Made by a program: the position numbers and the translations under genes. DNA of 64,000 bases. Source: JACNKJ01 sp964440095. GTDB taxonomy: Bacteria; Krumholzibacteriota; Krumholzibacteriia; JACNKJ01. The notes below the pieces were generated by a model. The model saw nothing but the letters and a program-made list of their open reading frames with translations. It was not told the origin of the DNA and did no database searches. Numbering within the stretch: the stretch's first letter is position 1; the number at the start of each line of letters is the position of its first letter. Positions 7,971-16,844 of the stretch are shown in pieces. The stretch is from contig CAYTPZ010000001.1 in NCBI GenBank assembly GCA_964440095.1, positions 1 to 64,000 on the forward strand. Reading direction: 5' to 3'.

Positions 7971-8699
7971 ATGATTAAGGCACTGGACAGCAGCCGTCAG
8001 GGCATGCAGGTGAACCTGCGTCGCCATGAGGTGACCGCCAACAATCTGGCAAATGCCAATACTCCAGGTTTCCGCCGGGAATTGGCGCGCGTAACCGCCG
8101 TGGAGCGTCCTACGCCCATGGACCCCGGTCAGGTAACTCAACTGGCAACACATGAACTGGTGGTGGAAGGCGCGGCTCACTTGGGTGGGGGCGCTCTCAA
8201 TGCCACCGGCAATCCTCTGGATGCTGCCTTAGCCGGCAAGGGTTTCTTCCAGGTTCAATCCCCCGAAGGGCCAAGGCTCACGCGAGACGGTTCCTTCACC
8301 CTCGATTCCCAGGGCGTTCTGACCCACAGCTCGGGTTATCCCGTGATGGTGGATGGAGGCAGCGTCCAACTCTCCGACATTCCCAGCATCCTTCCCGACG
8401 GCACTATTTTGAATGGTGAAAATCCGGCGGGGCAGTTGAGCATTGTGGGCCTCGGAGAAGGTACTCAACTCTTCCGCGACGGCGAAAACCTCTTCCGGGC
8501 CGAAGGCGGCACCGAGGTATTGGAAGCCGGTGAAGTCCAGGTGGCTTCGGGTTTTTTGGAAGGCTCAAACGTGGATCCCATTCGTGAAATGGTGAATATG
8601 ATCCAGGCCTTTCGCGTCTACGAATTGAATCAGAAGGCGGCCCATGCCGCCGACGAGACTTTGCAGATCGCCGTCAACCGCGTCGGATCCATCCGCTAG
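7971..8699 (+). CDS. flgF: Flagellar basal-body rod protein FlgF
   Basis: This 242-residue proximal rod protein has the flagellar axial family signature near the N-terminus (NNLANANTPGFRRE). A central FlgE/F/G-like beta domain follows (ALAGKGFFQVQSPEGPRLTRDGSF), and the C-terminal motif is SNVDPIREMVNMIQAFRVYELNQK. I use the ATG at 7971 because CAGGGAGAAGC lies at the right distance; 19 further upstream codons are open but unsupported. It is the first gene of an 11-gene run ending in csrA. Paralogy with flgG downstream is evident. Confidence 0.95.
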   Translation: MIKALDSSRQGMQVNLRRHEVTANNLANANTPGFRRELARVTAVERPTPMDPGQVTQLATHELVVEGAAHLGGGALNATGNPLDAALAGKGFFQVQSPEGPRLTRDGSFTLDSQGVLTHSSGYPVMVDGGSVQLSDIPSILPDGTILNGENPAGQLSIVGLGEGTQLFRDGENLFRAEGGTEVLEAGEVQVASGFLEGSNVDPIREMVNMIQAFRVYELNQKAAHAADETLQIAVNRVGSIR

Positions 8700-8728
8700 T
8701 TAGAAATTGAAAGAGAGATGACCCGCCT

Positions 8729-9511
8729 ATGATGAGAGCGCTTTCAACATCCGCCAGCGGCATGCGGGCACAACAGATATTCGTGGATACCATCGCCCAC
8801 AACCTGGCCAATGTGAATACAACGGGCTTCAAGCGCGGACGCGTTGAGTTCCAGGATCTGCTCTATCAGGTGGTCCAGCCCAATGCCAGTCAGGCGGCCG
8901 GTGGCGATCTGAAGCCCATCCAGGTGGGACATGGCGTTCGCCTGGCAGACATCAAACAGATCTTCACGCAGGGGCCCACTCAGGTAACGGGTAATGCCCT
9001 GGACATGGCCGTGAATGGAGACGGTTTCTTTCGCGTGGAAATGCCCGACGGCAGCTACGCCTACACACGCGACGGTTCTTTTGCGCTGAGTAGCGAGGGG
9101 CAGGTGACCACATCCGGAGGCCTGGCCGTAGCGCCGGGCTTTGAATTGCCCGAGGGAGCCACGGAAATTGCAATCGGACGCGAAGGCGAATTCAGCGTGA
9201 AAGTGGCCGGCGAGGAAACATCCCAGGAACTTGGCAGCATCGATCTCTATCGATTCGCCAATCCTGCAGGACTCAAAGCCATGGGAAACAATCTTTTCCT
9301 CGCTACCGAATCCAGCGGCGATGCGCAGGAAGGCACTGCCGGCCGGGACGGTTATGGATCCATCGAATCGGGAATTCTGGAAACCAGCAACGTGAGCGTT
9401 GTGGAAGAAATGATTCGTCTCATTGAAGCCCAGCGCGCCTACGAACTGAACTCCAAATCAATTCAGACCTCCGAAGACATGCTCGCGGTTGCGGGCGGAC
9501 TCAAGAGATAG
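8729..9511 (+). CDS. flgG: Flagellar distal rod protein FlgG
   Basis: This 260-residue distal rod protein begins MMRALSTSASGMRAQQIFVD and carries NNxANVNTTGFKRGR-type axial sequence (here HNLANVNTTGFKRGR). The central domain contains ALDMAVNGDGFFRVEMPDG, and the C-terminus SNVSVVEEMIRLIEAQRAYELNSK is characteristic. The length equals that of enterobacterial FlgG (260). It ends three bases before flgA. Confidence 0.97.
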   Translation: MMRALSTSASGMRAQQIFVDTIAHNLANVNTTGFKRGRVEFQDLLYQVVQPNASQAAGGDLKPIQVGHGVRLADIKQIFTQGPTQVTGNALDMAVNGDGFFRVEMPDGSYAYTRDGSFALSSEGQVTTSGGLAVAPGFELPEGATEIAIGREGEFSVKVAGEETSQELGSIDLYRFANPAGLKAMGNNLFLATESSGDAQEGTAGRDGYGSIESGILETSNVSVVEEMIRLIEAQRAYELNSKSIQTSEDMLAVAGGLKR

Positions 9512-9514
9512 GCC

Positions 9515-10453
9515 ATGAAACGCATCACACTACTGCTGTTAATCAGTCTCCTTGCGGCGGCGGCTCTCGGCGAGAGTCTTCGGCTCAAGCAGCGGCATGT
9601 TTGTGATGGTCGTGAAGTGCGCCTGTCTGATGTGCTCATGGAAGGCACTCAGGCGCCTCATGCTGAGCGAGTCATTTGTGACGCGCCCAAGCCGGGTGCT
9701 TCCATCAATATGAGTCGCGCACGTTTGCATCGCCGCCTATGGGACATGGGTTGGCGGGGAAATCTTGAAGGACCGGAAACCCTGCGTATCGAGACGCCTG
9801 CGGTGACTCTTTCGCTGGCACCTTTGCGGGAAACCGTGGAAGGGCGTTTGTCGGAGCTTCTTGAAAAGGACGGACTTTGTCTGGATGGTGAGTTAAAGGG
9901 ATGGGTCGAAAGTGTTCGTTTATCCGATTCGCGGATTCGCTGGAATCTGGATCTTCGCGGAAATCCCGGCTTTCGCAATCGCAGCGCATCCCTTCGAATC
10001 GAGGATTCCAAGGGCTTTCAGGAGAATGTGCTGCTGCGTTTCCACTGCCGTAAACCGGTGAGTGTTGCGGTGGCCGCGGCAGATCTCAAAGAAGGCGAAA
10101 GCCTGATGACTTGGGATTACGCCGAACATGACGGCTTTATCCTGGATGGCGATCCCCTGGATCCGGAGGTCCTTCAGGATGCCGTTTGCAAGCGTAACAT
10201 CGAAAAGGGAAGTCCCCTTACCACTCGCAATCTTCGGGCAGGCCTGTTGGTTCGTGAGGGCCGGGAAGTGGAAATTCATCTGAGCCGCGGACCCGTCACC
10301 GTCACCCTCATGGGTGTGGCTCAGGCCGATGGCGCTCTCGGTGAGCGCGTGTCCGTGCGTCACATGGATAGCGGCGAACTGCATCGTTATCGCGTGTCCG
10401 GTGAAGGGCGCGTATCCCCCAGTTATGTGAACCTGGAAGAGGAGTCCTCATGA
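9515..10453 (+). CDS. flgA: P-ring assembly chaperone FlgA
   Basis: This 312-residue periplasmic chaperone helps FlgI assemble into the P ring. A signal peptide is visible (MKRITLLLLISLLAAAALGES). The C-terminal two thirds contain the SAF-like FlgA region with AADLKEGESLMTWDYAE and the closing VTVTLMGVAQADGALGERVSVR. The N-terminal part is longer and less conserved than in enterobacteria. The last codon overlaps the ATG of flgH (ATGA), indicating coupling. Confidence 0.92.
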   Translation: MKRITLLLLISLLAAAALGESLRLKQRHVCDGREVRLSDVLMEGTQAPHAERVICDAPKPGASINMSRARLHRRLWDMGWRGNLEGPETLRIETPAVTLSLAPLRETVEGRLSELLEKDGLCLDGELKGWVESVRLSDSRIRWNLDLRGNPGFRNRSASLRIEDSKGFQENVLLRFHCRKPVSVAVAAADLKEGESLMTWDYAEHDGFILDGDPLDPEVLQDAVCKRNIEKGSPLTTRNLRAGLLVREGREVEIHLSRGPVTVTLMGVAQADGALGERVSVRHMDSGELHRYRVSGEGRVSPSYVNLEEESS

Positions 10454-11019
10454 ATCGGCCTCTGTTCGTGATCCTTTGCACCTTTGCTCTAGTGGCCACG
10501 GCCAGTGCCGCCTCTCTGTGGGACTCGGGTGGAGGAAGCCTCTACTCCAATCAGCGTGCTCACCGGGTGGGGGACATCCTGACCGTGCAGATTTTCGAGA
10601 ACTCCACCGCCAGCAGCGATGCGCAAACGGGCACCGAAAACAAAACGGAAATCGGCGGTGGCGCGGGAGAAGGTCTATTGGACTTCATCTCTCTTTGGGG
10701 CCTGACCAGTGAGAACGCATTCGAGGGCAAGGGCAACACCAGCCGCAAGGGACAGTTAACCGCGACCATGAGCGTTCGAATAGTCGAGGTAATTCCGGGT
10801 GAGCAATATCGAATCGAAGGCACCCGCTCGGTGAAGCGAAATGGCGAAGAGGACAAGATGCTTGTGACGGGTCTCATTCGTGGCCGGGATATCGGCCCGG
10901 ACAACACCATCATCTCCAGCGCCATTGCCGATGCGGTCATCGTTTATGAGGGCACTGGAGAAATCGCCCGAGGGCATCGTCCGGGCGTCATCACTAAAAT
11001 CGTCGATTGGATTTTCTAA
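10450..11019 (+). CDS. flgH: Flagellar L-ring protein FlgH (no evident lipobox)
   Basis: This 189-residue outer-membrane L-ring protein has family sequence RVGDILTVQIFENSTASSDAQT and the C-terminal IVYEGTGEIARGHRPGVITKIVDWIF. The N-terminus is a signal peptide that reads best as a signal peptidase I substrate (ATASA/ASLW). The only cysteine in it (residue 10, ILCTF) does not fit a lipobox, whereas classical FlgH proteins are lipoproteins. The start overlaps flgA and flgI follows at once. Confidence 0.94.
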   Translation: MNRPLFVILCTFALVATASAASLWDSGGGSLYSNQRAHRVGDILTVQIFENSTASSDAQTGTENKTEIGGGAGEGLLDFISLWGLTSENAFEGKGNTSRKGQLTATMSVRIVEVIPGEQYRIEGTRSVKRNGEEDKMLVTGLIRGRDIGPDNTIISSAIADAVIVYEGTGEIARGHRPGVITKIVDWIF

Positions 11020-11028
11020 AGGATGACT

Positions 11029-12138
11029 ATGCGGAAGATTCTACTCAGCACTTTGCTATCGCTCTTCCTACTGGGAATCCTTGTGCCCGCGGCTTCGGCT
11101 TCGCGCATCAAGGACATCGCAAGGGTGAACGGGCTGCAGGGCGACCATCTCATCGGCTATGGCCTGGTCGTGGGTCTTGGAGGAACCGGTGACGGTAAGC
11201 GCACCGGCTTCACCACGCATTCGGTGGCGGGCATGATGGAGAAATTCGGTATCACCTTGGATGCTGAAGAGATCCGCATGAAAAACGTGGCTGCGGTCAT
11301 GGTCACTGCCCATCTGGCCCCGGGCAGTCGCGCTGGAGGCCAGCTGGATGTAACCGTATCAAGTGTGGGCGACGCCACCAGCCTCGAGGGCGGCATTCTG
11401 CTTATGACACCCCTGCTTCGCGAATCCGATGGGGAGCAATACGGAGTTGCCCAAGGACCCATGAGTATCGGTGGCTACAACGTCGAAGGCGGCAAAGGCA
11501 ATTCTTCGCGAAAAAACAATAGCAATGTGGGGCGGATACCCGCTGGTGCGACTTTGAGCCGTGATTTCCCCGGTCAGTATATCCGCGACAATCGTGTGGA
11601 TATCATGCTCTACAGTCCCGATTTCACCACGGCTGCCAATCTGGCCAACAAGGTCAATGAACGCTTGGGTGAGGGCTTGGCGGAGGCGCGTGACGCCTCG
11701 CGCATATCGGTTTGGATACCCAAAGAATACGCACACAACAGCATCGGCTTCCTGAGCGCCCTTGAGAATCTTGAGGTCATCACCGACAGAGCGGCGCGTG
11801 TGGTCATCAACGAGCGCACCGGAACGGTGGTGGTGGGTCAGCACGTGACCATCAAGGACGTGGCCATCGCTCATGGAAATCTCAATGTGGAAATCAAAAC
11901 AGGATTCTCGGCCAGCCAGCCTGCGCCATTTGGCCAGGGTCGCAGCCTGCTGGTTCCCGATGTGTCCACCAATGTACAGGACTCTTCGGGCAAGCTGGCC
12001 ATGGTCGAAGACGGCAACACGGTAGAGAAGGTGGCTCAGGCCCTTAACGAATTGGGCGTGAGTCCCCGCGACATGATTTCAATATTCCAGGCCCTCAAGG
12101 CAGCCGGTGCGCTCGAAGCCGAGCTGCTGATCATGTAG
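11029..12138 (+). CDS. flgI: Flagellar P-ring protein FlgI
   Basis: This periplasmic P-ring subunit of 369 residues starts with a clear signal peptide (MRKILLSTLLSLFLLGILVP). Family signatures include RIKDIARVNGLQGDHLIGYGLVVGL and GTGDGKRTGFTTHS near the N-terminus, and the C-terminal VEDGNTVEKVAQALNELGVSPRDMISIFQALKAAGALEAEL pattern. An ATG two codons upstream (11023) touches the AAAGG ribosome site directly, so the ATG at 11029, six bases from it, is preferred. Confidence 0.96.
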   Translation: MRKILLSTLLSLFLLGILVPAASASRIKDIARVNGLQGDHLIGYGLVVGLGGTGDGKRTGFTTHSVAGMMEKFGITLDAEEIRMKNVAAVMVTAHLAPGSRAGGQLDVTVSSVGDATSLEGGILLMTPLLRESDGEQYGVAQGPMSIGGYNVEGGKGNSSRKNNSNVGRIPAGATLSRDFPGQYIRDNRVDIMLYSPDFTTAANLANKVNERLGEGLAEARDASRISVWIPKEYAHNSIGFLSALENLEVITDRAARVVINERTGTVVVGQHVTIKDVAIAHGNLNVEIKTGFSASQPAPFGQGRSLLVPDVSTNVQDSSGKLAMVEDGNTVEKVAQALNELGVSPRDMISIFQALKAAGALEAELLIM

Positions 12139-12145
12139 GAGCGTC

Positions 12146-12484
12146 ATGAAGAGTCTCGAAAGCGCGGGTACCAGCTTTCAGCAACTTAGCTCGCTGAAAA
12201 CGGAACTGCGCACACCCGGCAGTCTTCCCCAGGCACCCGGCAATGATGCTCTCAAGGAAGCGGCCCAAGATTTTGAAGCGCTGTTTCTTCGCCAACTGTT
12301 GGCGAGCATGCGCCGCACGGTACCTGAGGGGGATCCCGACATGAAGGGTCCGGGCATGGAGATCTACGAGACTATGTTGGACGCAGAATTCGCAAAGCAC
12401 ATTTCCCAGAGCGGGCGAGGCTTGGGTTTGGCCGACATACTCATGAAGCAATTCGAGAAGGCAGGAGTGAGCCATGAAGAATGA
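12146..12484 (+). CDS. flgJ: Rod-capping protein FlgJ, N-terminal domain only
   Basis: This 112-residue protein corresponds to the rod-scaffold half of FlgJ: LKEAAQDFEALFLRQLLASMRRTVPEGDPDMKGPGMEIYETMLDAEFAKHISQSGRGLGLADIL fits the Rod-binding domain. The C-terminal peptidoglycan hydrolase domain of proteobacterial FlgJ is missing, as in many other phyla. Wall drilling must therefore come from another enzyme; the MltD-like protein at 56526 is one candidate by location only. It overlaps flgN by 11 bases. Confidence 0.9.
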   Translation: MKSLESAGTSFQQLSSLKTELRTPGSLPQAPGNDALKEAAQDFEALFLRQLLASMRRTVPEGDPDMKGPGMEIYETMLDAEFAKHISQSGRGLGLADILMKQFEKAGVSHEE

Positions 12485-12965
12485 TCAGACGGCCCTCAAA
12501 GAATTAGATGGCCTGCTGCAGGAAGAGATTCACTGCTATGGCAGGCTCCTTCTCGCCATGGATCGCCATCTTCTCGCCTTGCGAAATCAAGATGCGGAAG
12601 AGATCGGCGAGGCCATGCAGTCCAATTTGGAATGTGTGGAAGCCGGGAGGCAGGTTGGCTTGCGCAGATTGAAAGTCGCGGGACGCTTGCTCATCGACGC
12701 AGGCCTTCGCCCGGATTCAGGCATCGAGGAACTACTTAAGATTTACGCGGATGACGTGACCCGACCGCTGCGGGAGAAACTAGATGGTATCAGCAGGCTT
12801 GGTCGCGACATCCGCATCATAAACGACCGTAATCGCGCACTCGCCGAACACGGCCTGGATTTACTGCGGGGAGATTTCCGCATCCTGGCCGATCTCGTTG
12901 GCGAAACTGCGGACCGGCCCGGCGAGGACGGGGCCAGCGGCAAGCTCCTGTCCATGCGGGCTTAA
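12474..12965 (+). CDS. flgN: FlgN-type export chaperone
   Basis: This 163-residue, helix-rich acidic protein sits directly before flgK and flgL, its presumed clients. LDGLLQEEIHCYGRLLLAMDRHLLALRNQDAEEIGEAMQSN fits the FlgN pattern of a long N-terminal helix pair. Sequence conservation in this family is low, so position contributes much of the call. The ATG follows AGGAGTGAGCC inside flgJ. Confidence 0.8.
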   Translation: MKNDQTALKELDGLLQEEIHCYGRLLLAMDRHLLALRNQDAEEIGEAMQSNLECVEAGRQVGLRRLKVAGRLLIDAGLRPDSGIEELLKIYADDVTRPLREKLDGISRLGRDIRIINDRNRALAEHGLDLLRGDFRILADLVGETADRPGEDGASGKLLSMRA

Positions 12966-12977
12966 GGGGAGAAGGCA

Positions 12978-14372
12978 ATGTCCGGACTCTTCGGAATTAT
13001 CGAAACAGGAAAGAACGCGCTTTTTGTTCAGCAATCTGCGCTTCAGATCCTGAACCACAATGTGTCCAATGCGTCCACGCCAGGCTACAGCCGTCAGCGT
13101 GTACTCATGGGGGCGAGAACCATTCTCGGCAACATGGGATGGCCCAGCGGCGGCGGCGTGGAAGTGCTTGGCGTTCAGCGGGTGACCGATCAGTTTATGG
13201 TCAGCCGCCTGGGCAGGGCCGAAGCGGAGCTGGGAGAACAGTACGCACTGGTCTCCGGCTACGACATGCTCGAACTCACCTTCGCCGAACCCGTGGACGA
13301 TATTCTGGGCGAAACCAATCTGGGCGATTCCATCACCTCTTTCCTGGATTCCTGGCAGGAGGCCCTCAATCCGGAAAACGGGGATGGATCGGGGGACATC
13401 CGCTCACTCATTCTCGAATCGGGACGCATGCTTGTTCGCCGGTTCAATGATCGCGATTCCGAGATGGTCTACCAGAGTCAGCTTCTGGAAAACGAAGTGG
13501 ATGTGGCGGTCACCAAGGCCAATGGCCTGATGCAGGAGATCGCCAGGTACAACAGCGAACTCGTCGGATCACCTCTTTCGGAGAGCGCGCGGGGCAACAT
13601 TCTCGACGCGCAGCAGTCAGCGCTCTTCGAACTTTCTGCCATTACGGGTGCCGAGTGGAGCCAGGCCGAAAGCGGCGTGGCTACCGTGCAGATCGGTACA
13701 CGAACTCTTGTGCAGGGCAACACGGCCACCGAGCTCAGCGTGTCATACGAGCGTGGTTCGGGTCGTACGGCCGTGGCCAGCGTGCACGTTGCAGGTGAGT
13801 CCCAGGCCGTGGAATTTCCCTCGGGCAGCATTCGCGGGCACTTGGAAATACTCAATGAACGCATTCCGGAACTGCTGGACAGGCTCGACACCTTGGCGGC
13901 TGCCATCATCGAAAAGGCCAATGCCATCCATCAGGATGCTGCTGGCGCCTCTGGTGGTGGCGTGGATCTGTTCACGGGCAGCGACGCCTCGACCATTACC
14001 GTGAACGAGGTTTTGGATCAGAACCCCGAACTGCTTTCCACCTCGGGCACCTTGTCCGATGGGCGGAGCATCGCCGAGGCCATGTTCGATCTGCACTTCG
14101 AAAGCATGTCCGACGGCGGCGGCGACACCCTCGAAGATTACTATGCCGCGACCATCGGCACCCTAGGCGCCAAGAGCGCCACGAGCAGGCAGCTCTTCGA
14201 TTCTTCCCTGCGCTTCAAGGAAGGCGTGCAGGACCGTCTCGAGTCCGTGTCAGGCGTCAGTCTCGATGAGGAACTCGCCAACATGATGATGGTGCAGGCG
14301 GCCTTCCAGGCCTCCTCGCGGGTCATCGCCGTGGCCGACTCCCTTCTCGATTCCATCCTGGCGACGGTCTAA
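12978..14372 (+). CDS. flgK: Hook-filament junction protein FlgK (HAP1)
   Basis: This 464-residue first junction protein has the N-terminal axial motif LQILNHNVSNASTPGYSRQRV and the C-terminal GVSLDEELANMMMVQAAFQASSRVIAVADSLLDSIL. The central region is shorter than in enterobacteria (547 residues), consistent with loss of an exposed domain. The ATG is preceded by AAGGGGAGAAGGC. FlgN is encoded just upstream and FlgL just downstream. Confidence 0.95.
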   Translation: MSGLFGIIETGKNALFVQQSALQILNHNVSNASTPGYSRQRVLMGARTILGNMGWPSGGGVEVLGVQRVTDQFMVSRLGRAEAELGEQYALVSGYDMLELTFAEPVDDILGETNLGDSITSFLDSWQEALNPENGDGSGDIRSLILESGRMLVRRFNDRDSEMVYQSQLLENEVDVAVTKANGLMQEIARYNSELVGSPLSESARGNILDAQQSALFELSAITGAEWSQAESGVATVQIGTRTLVQGNTATELSVSYERGSGRTAVASVHVAGESQAVEFPSGSIRGHLEILNERIPELLDRLDTLAAAIIEKANAIHQDAAGASGGGVDLFTGSDASTITVNEVLDQNPELLSTSGTLSDGRSIAEAMFDLHFESMSDGGGDTLEDYYAATIGTLGAKSATSRQLFDSSLRFKEGVQDRLESVSGVSLDEELANMMMVQAAFQASSRVIAVADSLLDSILATV

Positions 14373-14380
14373 GGAGGACT

Positions 14381-15898
14381 ATGCGAGTAACACATGCCAT
14401 GCTGAATCGCCAGCTCATGACCGGCGCCTCTCGGGCCTATGAGCGAATGGCGGGCTTGGACATCAGTCGGCGCATCACTCAGCCCAGCGACGATCCCGCA
14501 GGGGCGCAGCGCATGGTTCAGTTGCGCGGGCTCATCAGCCAGAATGAGCAGTATCAGAGCAATTCCGATACGGCCTATCGCTGGCTTCTGGCGGCGGACA
14601 CATCGCTCGCGAGTTTGGGCGAGAACTTCCGTTCGGTTCGTGAATTGGCCTTAACGGCGGCAGATGGGTCTCTGGATATGGAATTGGAGGGTATTCTCGA
14701 ATCCCTCAATAGCGCCATCGATCAAATTCTCGAGCTGGGCAATACGCGCATCGGAAACTCCTATCTCTTCGGCGGCAGCCACACTCAGTCCACTCCCTTC
14801 GACATGTACGAGGGCGGCATCGGCTATCGCGGCGACGATCAGGTTCTTTCCACTTCCATCAGCACGGGGCTTTCACTGGATTACAACGTTACGGGCGAGC
14901 AGCTATTCGGTGGGGAGCTTCCCTTTCTGGACGGCACGGAAGACTGGGACGCCAAGCTCACCTGGGACACGGAAATTTCGCAACTCTTCGACGGCAGGGG
15001 CGCCGAGCTCGGCATGATTCGCATCACCGACGGTGCGGGAACCAGCGTGAGTTTGGACCTCGGCGGATTGCGAAGCATGGGTGACCTGAGAGACGCCATC
15101 CAGAGCGCGTTTCCGGACATGACGGTGGAAATCAACGAGGATCGAAACCTCATGATCGAGGGCACAGGCCCCATCACCGTGGAAGATCTTCAGGGTGGCC
15201 TCACCGCCCAAGCACTTGGAATCGACGGTACTCACAATTCCGGGCAGCTGATCAGCCGCGACTTGGATCCGGCCCTCACCGAGGAAACACCACTGGAAGA
15301 CCTCATGGGCATGGACATCACCCTGGGGAAAATCCAGGTGGCCGTTGGCTATGACGCGATCTTCGATGAACTCGACCTATCCTCGGCGGAATCGGTGGGG
15401 GACATCATTGACCTCATCGAGACCGAATTCCCCGACCTGCGTGTGGAGATCTCGCCTTCGGGCAACCGCTTGGCGATTACTTCAGACAGCTTCACGCCTT
15501 TCGAGATCAGGGGTTTTGAAGACGACTTCACCGCATCGCTCATGGGCATCGAAGGCAAGGGCGTACCCATGCGTCCTCTTGAGGTTCTTTTTGAGTTAAA
15601 GGAAGCCGTTGAAAGCGGGGACCAGCAAACGGTTCAGAGCCTACTATCGGAAATCGAAGCCGTTCAAAAACACATCACAGAAGTTCACGGGGTCGTCGGC
15701 AGCCGATTGGCCATGGCCGAAGGGGCCAAAACCACACTGGAAATAAAGAATCTCAATCTCACCGACACGCTGTCTCAACTTGGTGACGCAGATCTCAGTG
15801 AAACGCTCATGCTTTATCAGAATGCCGAGGCAAGCTATCAGGCATCTCTGATGTTGGCTTCTAACATCTACCAGCTCACGCTGGCGAACTTCCTATAG
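14381..15898 (+). CDS. flgL: Hook-filament junction protein FlgL (HAP3) with two central insertions
   Basis: The N-terminus (MLNRQLMTGASRAYERMAGLDISRRITQPSDDPAGAQRMVQLRG type sequence) and the C-terminus (LNLTDTLSQLGDADLSETLMLYQNAEASYQASLMLASNIYQLTL) are standard FlgL. The protein has 505 residues against about 300 in enterobacteria. The extra length lies centrally and holds two flagellin-IN-like repeats: one with LGGLRSMGDLRDAIQSAFPD (about residues 226-245) and one with SAESVGDIIDLIETEFPDLR (about 336-355). Each runs on to a closing ALGI or LMGI. The ATG follows TAAGGAGGACT. Confidence 0.93.
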   Translation: MRVTHAMLNRQLMTGASRAYERMAGLDISRRITQPSDDPAGAQRMVQLRGLISQNEQYQSNSDTAYRWLLAADTSLASLGENFRSVRELALTAADGSLDMELEGILESLNSAIDQILELGNTRIGNSYLFGGSHTQSTPFDMYEGGIGYRGDDQVLSTSISTGLSLDYNVTGEQLFGGELPFLDGTEDWDAKLTWDTEISQLFDGRGAELGMIRITDGAGTSVSLDLGGLRSMGDLRDAIQSAFPDMTVEINEDRNLMIEGTGPITVEDLQGGLTAQALGIDGTHNSGQLISRDLDPALTEETPLEDLMGMDITLGKIQVAVGYDAIFDELDLSSAESVGDIIDLIETEFPDLRVEISPSGNRLAITSDSFTPFEIRGFEDDFTASLMGIEGKGVPMRPLEVLFELKEAVESGDQQTVQSLLSEIEAVQKHITEVHGVVGSRLAMAEGAKTTLEIKNLNLTDTLSQLGDADLSETLMLYQNAEASYQASLMLASNIYQLTLANFL

Positions 15899-15914
15899 TA
15901 GAGAGGTAGATCGA

Positions 15915-16391
15915 ATGATCATCAAGGATACAATCTTCGGAGACATCCAGTACACGGAGGAGGATCTACTCCTTCTCCCCCTGGGCCTGGTGGGCATGCC
16001 CCAGCTGACGCGTTTCCTCATTCTGGATTTTGAAGAGGAGCATGCTTTCAAGGCTCTCATCAGTACGGAAGAGCCCGGCATCAACTTTCTCATCAGCGAT
16101 CCGCGCAATTTCCGAAGTGATTTCGATTTCTCTCTGCTCTCGCCCACGCGTGAAGCGCTAAAGGTAGAGACGGATGAGGACCAGGCCATCTTCGTGCTCT
16201 GCACCTGGCGTGGTAAGTTCGACAACACCACGGGCAATCTGCTTGGACCCATCGTGGTCAATGTGAAAACGCGGAAGGCCATGCAGGTTATTCTGGAGCG
16301 TGGTTCCTACACCACTCATGAAACTCTGTCTTCCATGGCGGACGATAGTGCGGAAGTTCGGGTTGAAGGCAGCGGCCTCAAGGTCGGCTGA
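15915..16391 (+). CDS. fliW: Flagellar assembly factor FliW
   Basis: This 158-residue protein binds CsrA and flagellin, and so couples flagellin secretion to relief of CsrA repression (known from Bacillus and Campylobacter). Signatures include FGDIQYTEEDLLLLPLGLVGMPQ near the start and NLLGPIVVNVKTRKAMQVI near the C-terminus. It lies immediately before csrA and the first flagellin gene, the arrangement expected for this regulatory switch. The ATG follows GAGAGGTAGATCG. Confidence 0.95.
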   Translation: MIIKDTIFGDIQYTEEDLLLLPLGLVGMPQLTRFLILDFEEEHAFKALISTEEPGINFLISDPRNFRSDFDFSLLSPTREALKVETDEDQAIFVLCTWRGKFDNTTGNLLGPIVVNVKTRKAMQVILERGSYTTHETLSSMADDSAEVRVEGSGLKVG

Positions 16392-16427
16392 TAGTGGAAA
16401 TCACCTAGCACACAGGAAGGAGCCGAC

Positions 16428-16670
16428 GTGCTGGTATTGAGCAGGAAGCGCGACCAGAGGATCATGATTGGTAACAACGTGAGGCTCACCGTGGTCGATG
16501 TCAGAGGCGACACGGTGCAGCTGGGGATCGAAGCACCCAAGGAAATCCCGGTCTACCGCGAGGAAATCTACAAGTCGATCCAAGAAGCCAATCAAGATGC
16601 TCTCGATCAGAAGATGCCCAAGCCCGAAGAGCTTGGAAAAGTGAAGCCCCTGAACCGAAAACCGAGGTGA
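16428..16670 (+). CDS. csrA: Carbon storage regulator CsrA with C-terminal extension
   Basis: This 80-residue RNA-binding translational regulator has the canonical fold sequence MLVLSRKRDQRIMIGNNVRL. Key RNA-contact residues L4 and R44 (in VYREEI) are present. A tail of about 30 residues beyond R44-EEIYKSI is longer than in E. coli CsrA, as is usual for FliW-regulated CsrA. Start is GTG after GGAAGGAG; the upstream ACACAGGAAGGAG contains two GGA motifs that could allow autoregulation. The direct targets are probably the flagellin leaders downstream. Confidence 0.96.
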   Translation: MLVLSRKRDQRIMIGNNVRLTVVDVRGDTVQLGIEAPKEIPVYREEIYKSIQEANQDALDQKMPKPEELGKVKPLNRKPR

Positions 16671-16801
16671 ACGGATTTATCCCGAAGAAAAGGTCTGATT
16701 TATTATCGGGAGCATTGCGTCTCAGAAGTGATTTCCATTCCCTAAGCTTTCCAAGATTGCCTAATCGCGACCGGCCGGATCGCGCAAGTCCAAAATATAC
16801 T

Positions 16802-16828
16802 TAAAGATACGCGGATTCCAACCGATAC
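16802..16828 (+). promoter_or_regulatory. Sigma-28 promoter of flagellin gene 1
   Basis: TAAAGATA (16802-16809), 11 bases, then ACCGATAC (16821-16828) matches TAAAGTTT-N11-GCCGATAA closely, with the exact spacing. The expected transcript starts near 16835, giving a leader of about 85 nt. Confidence 0.85.
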
Positions 16829-16844
16829 CGTCTTCAAGCCGCAT

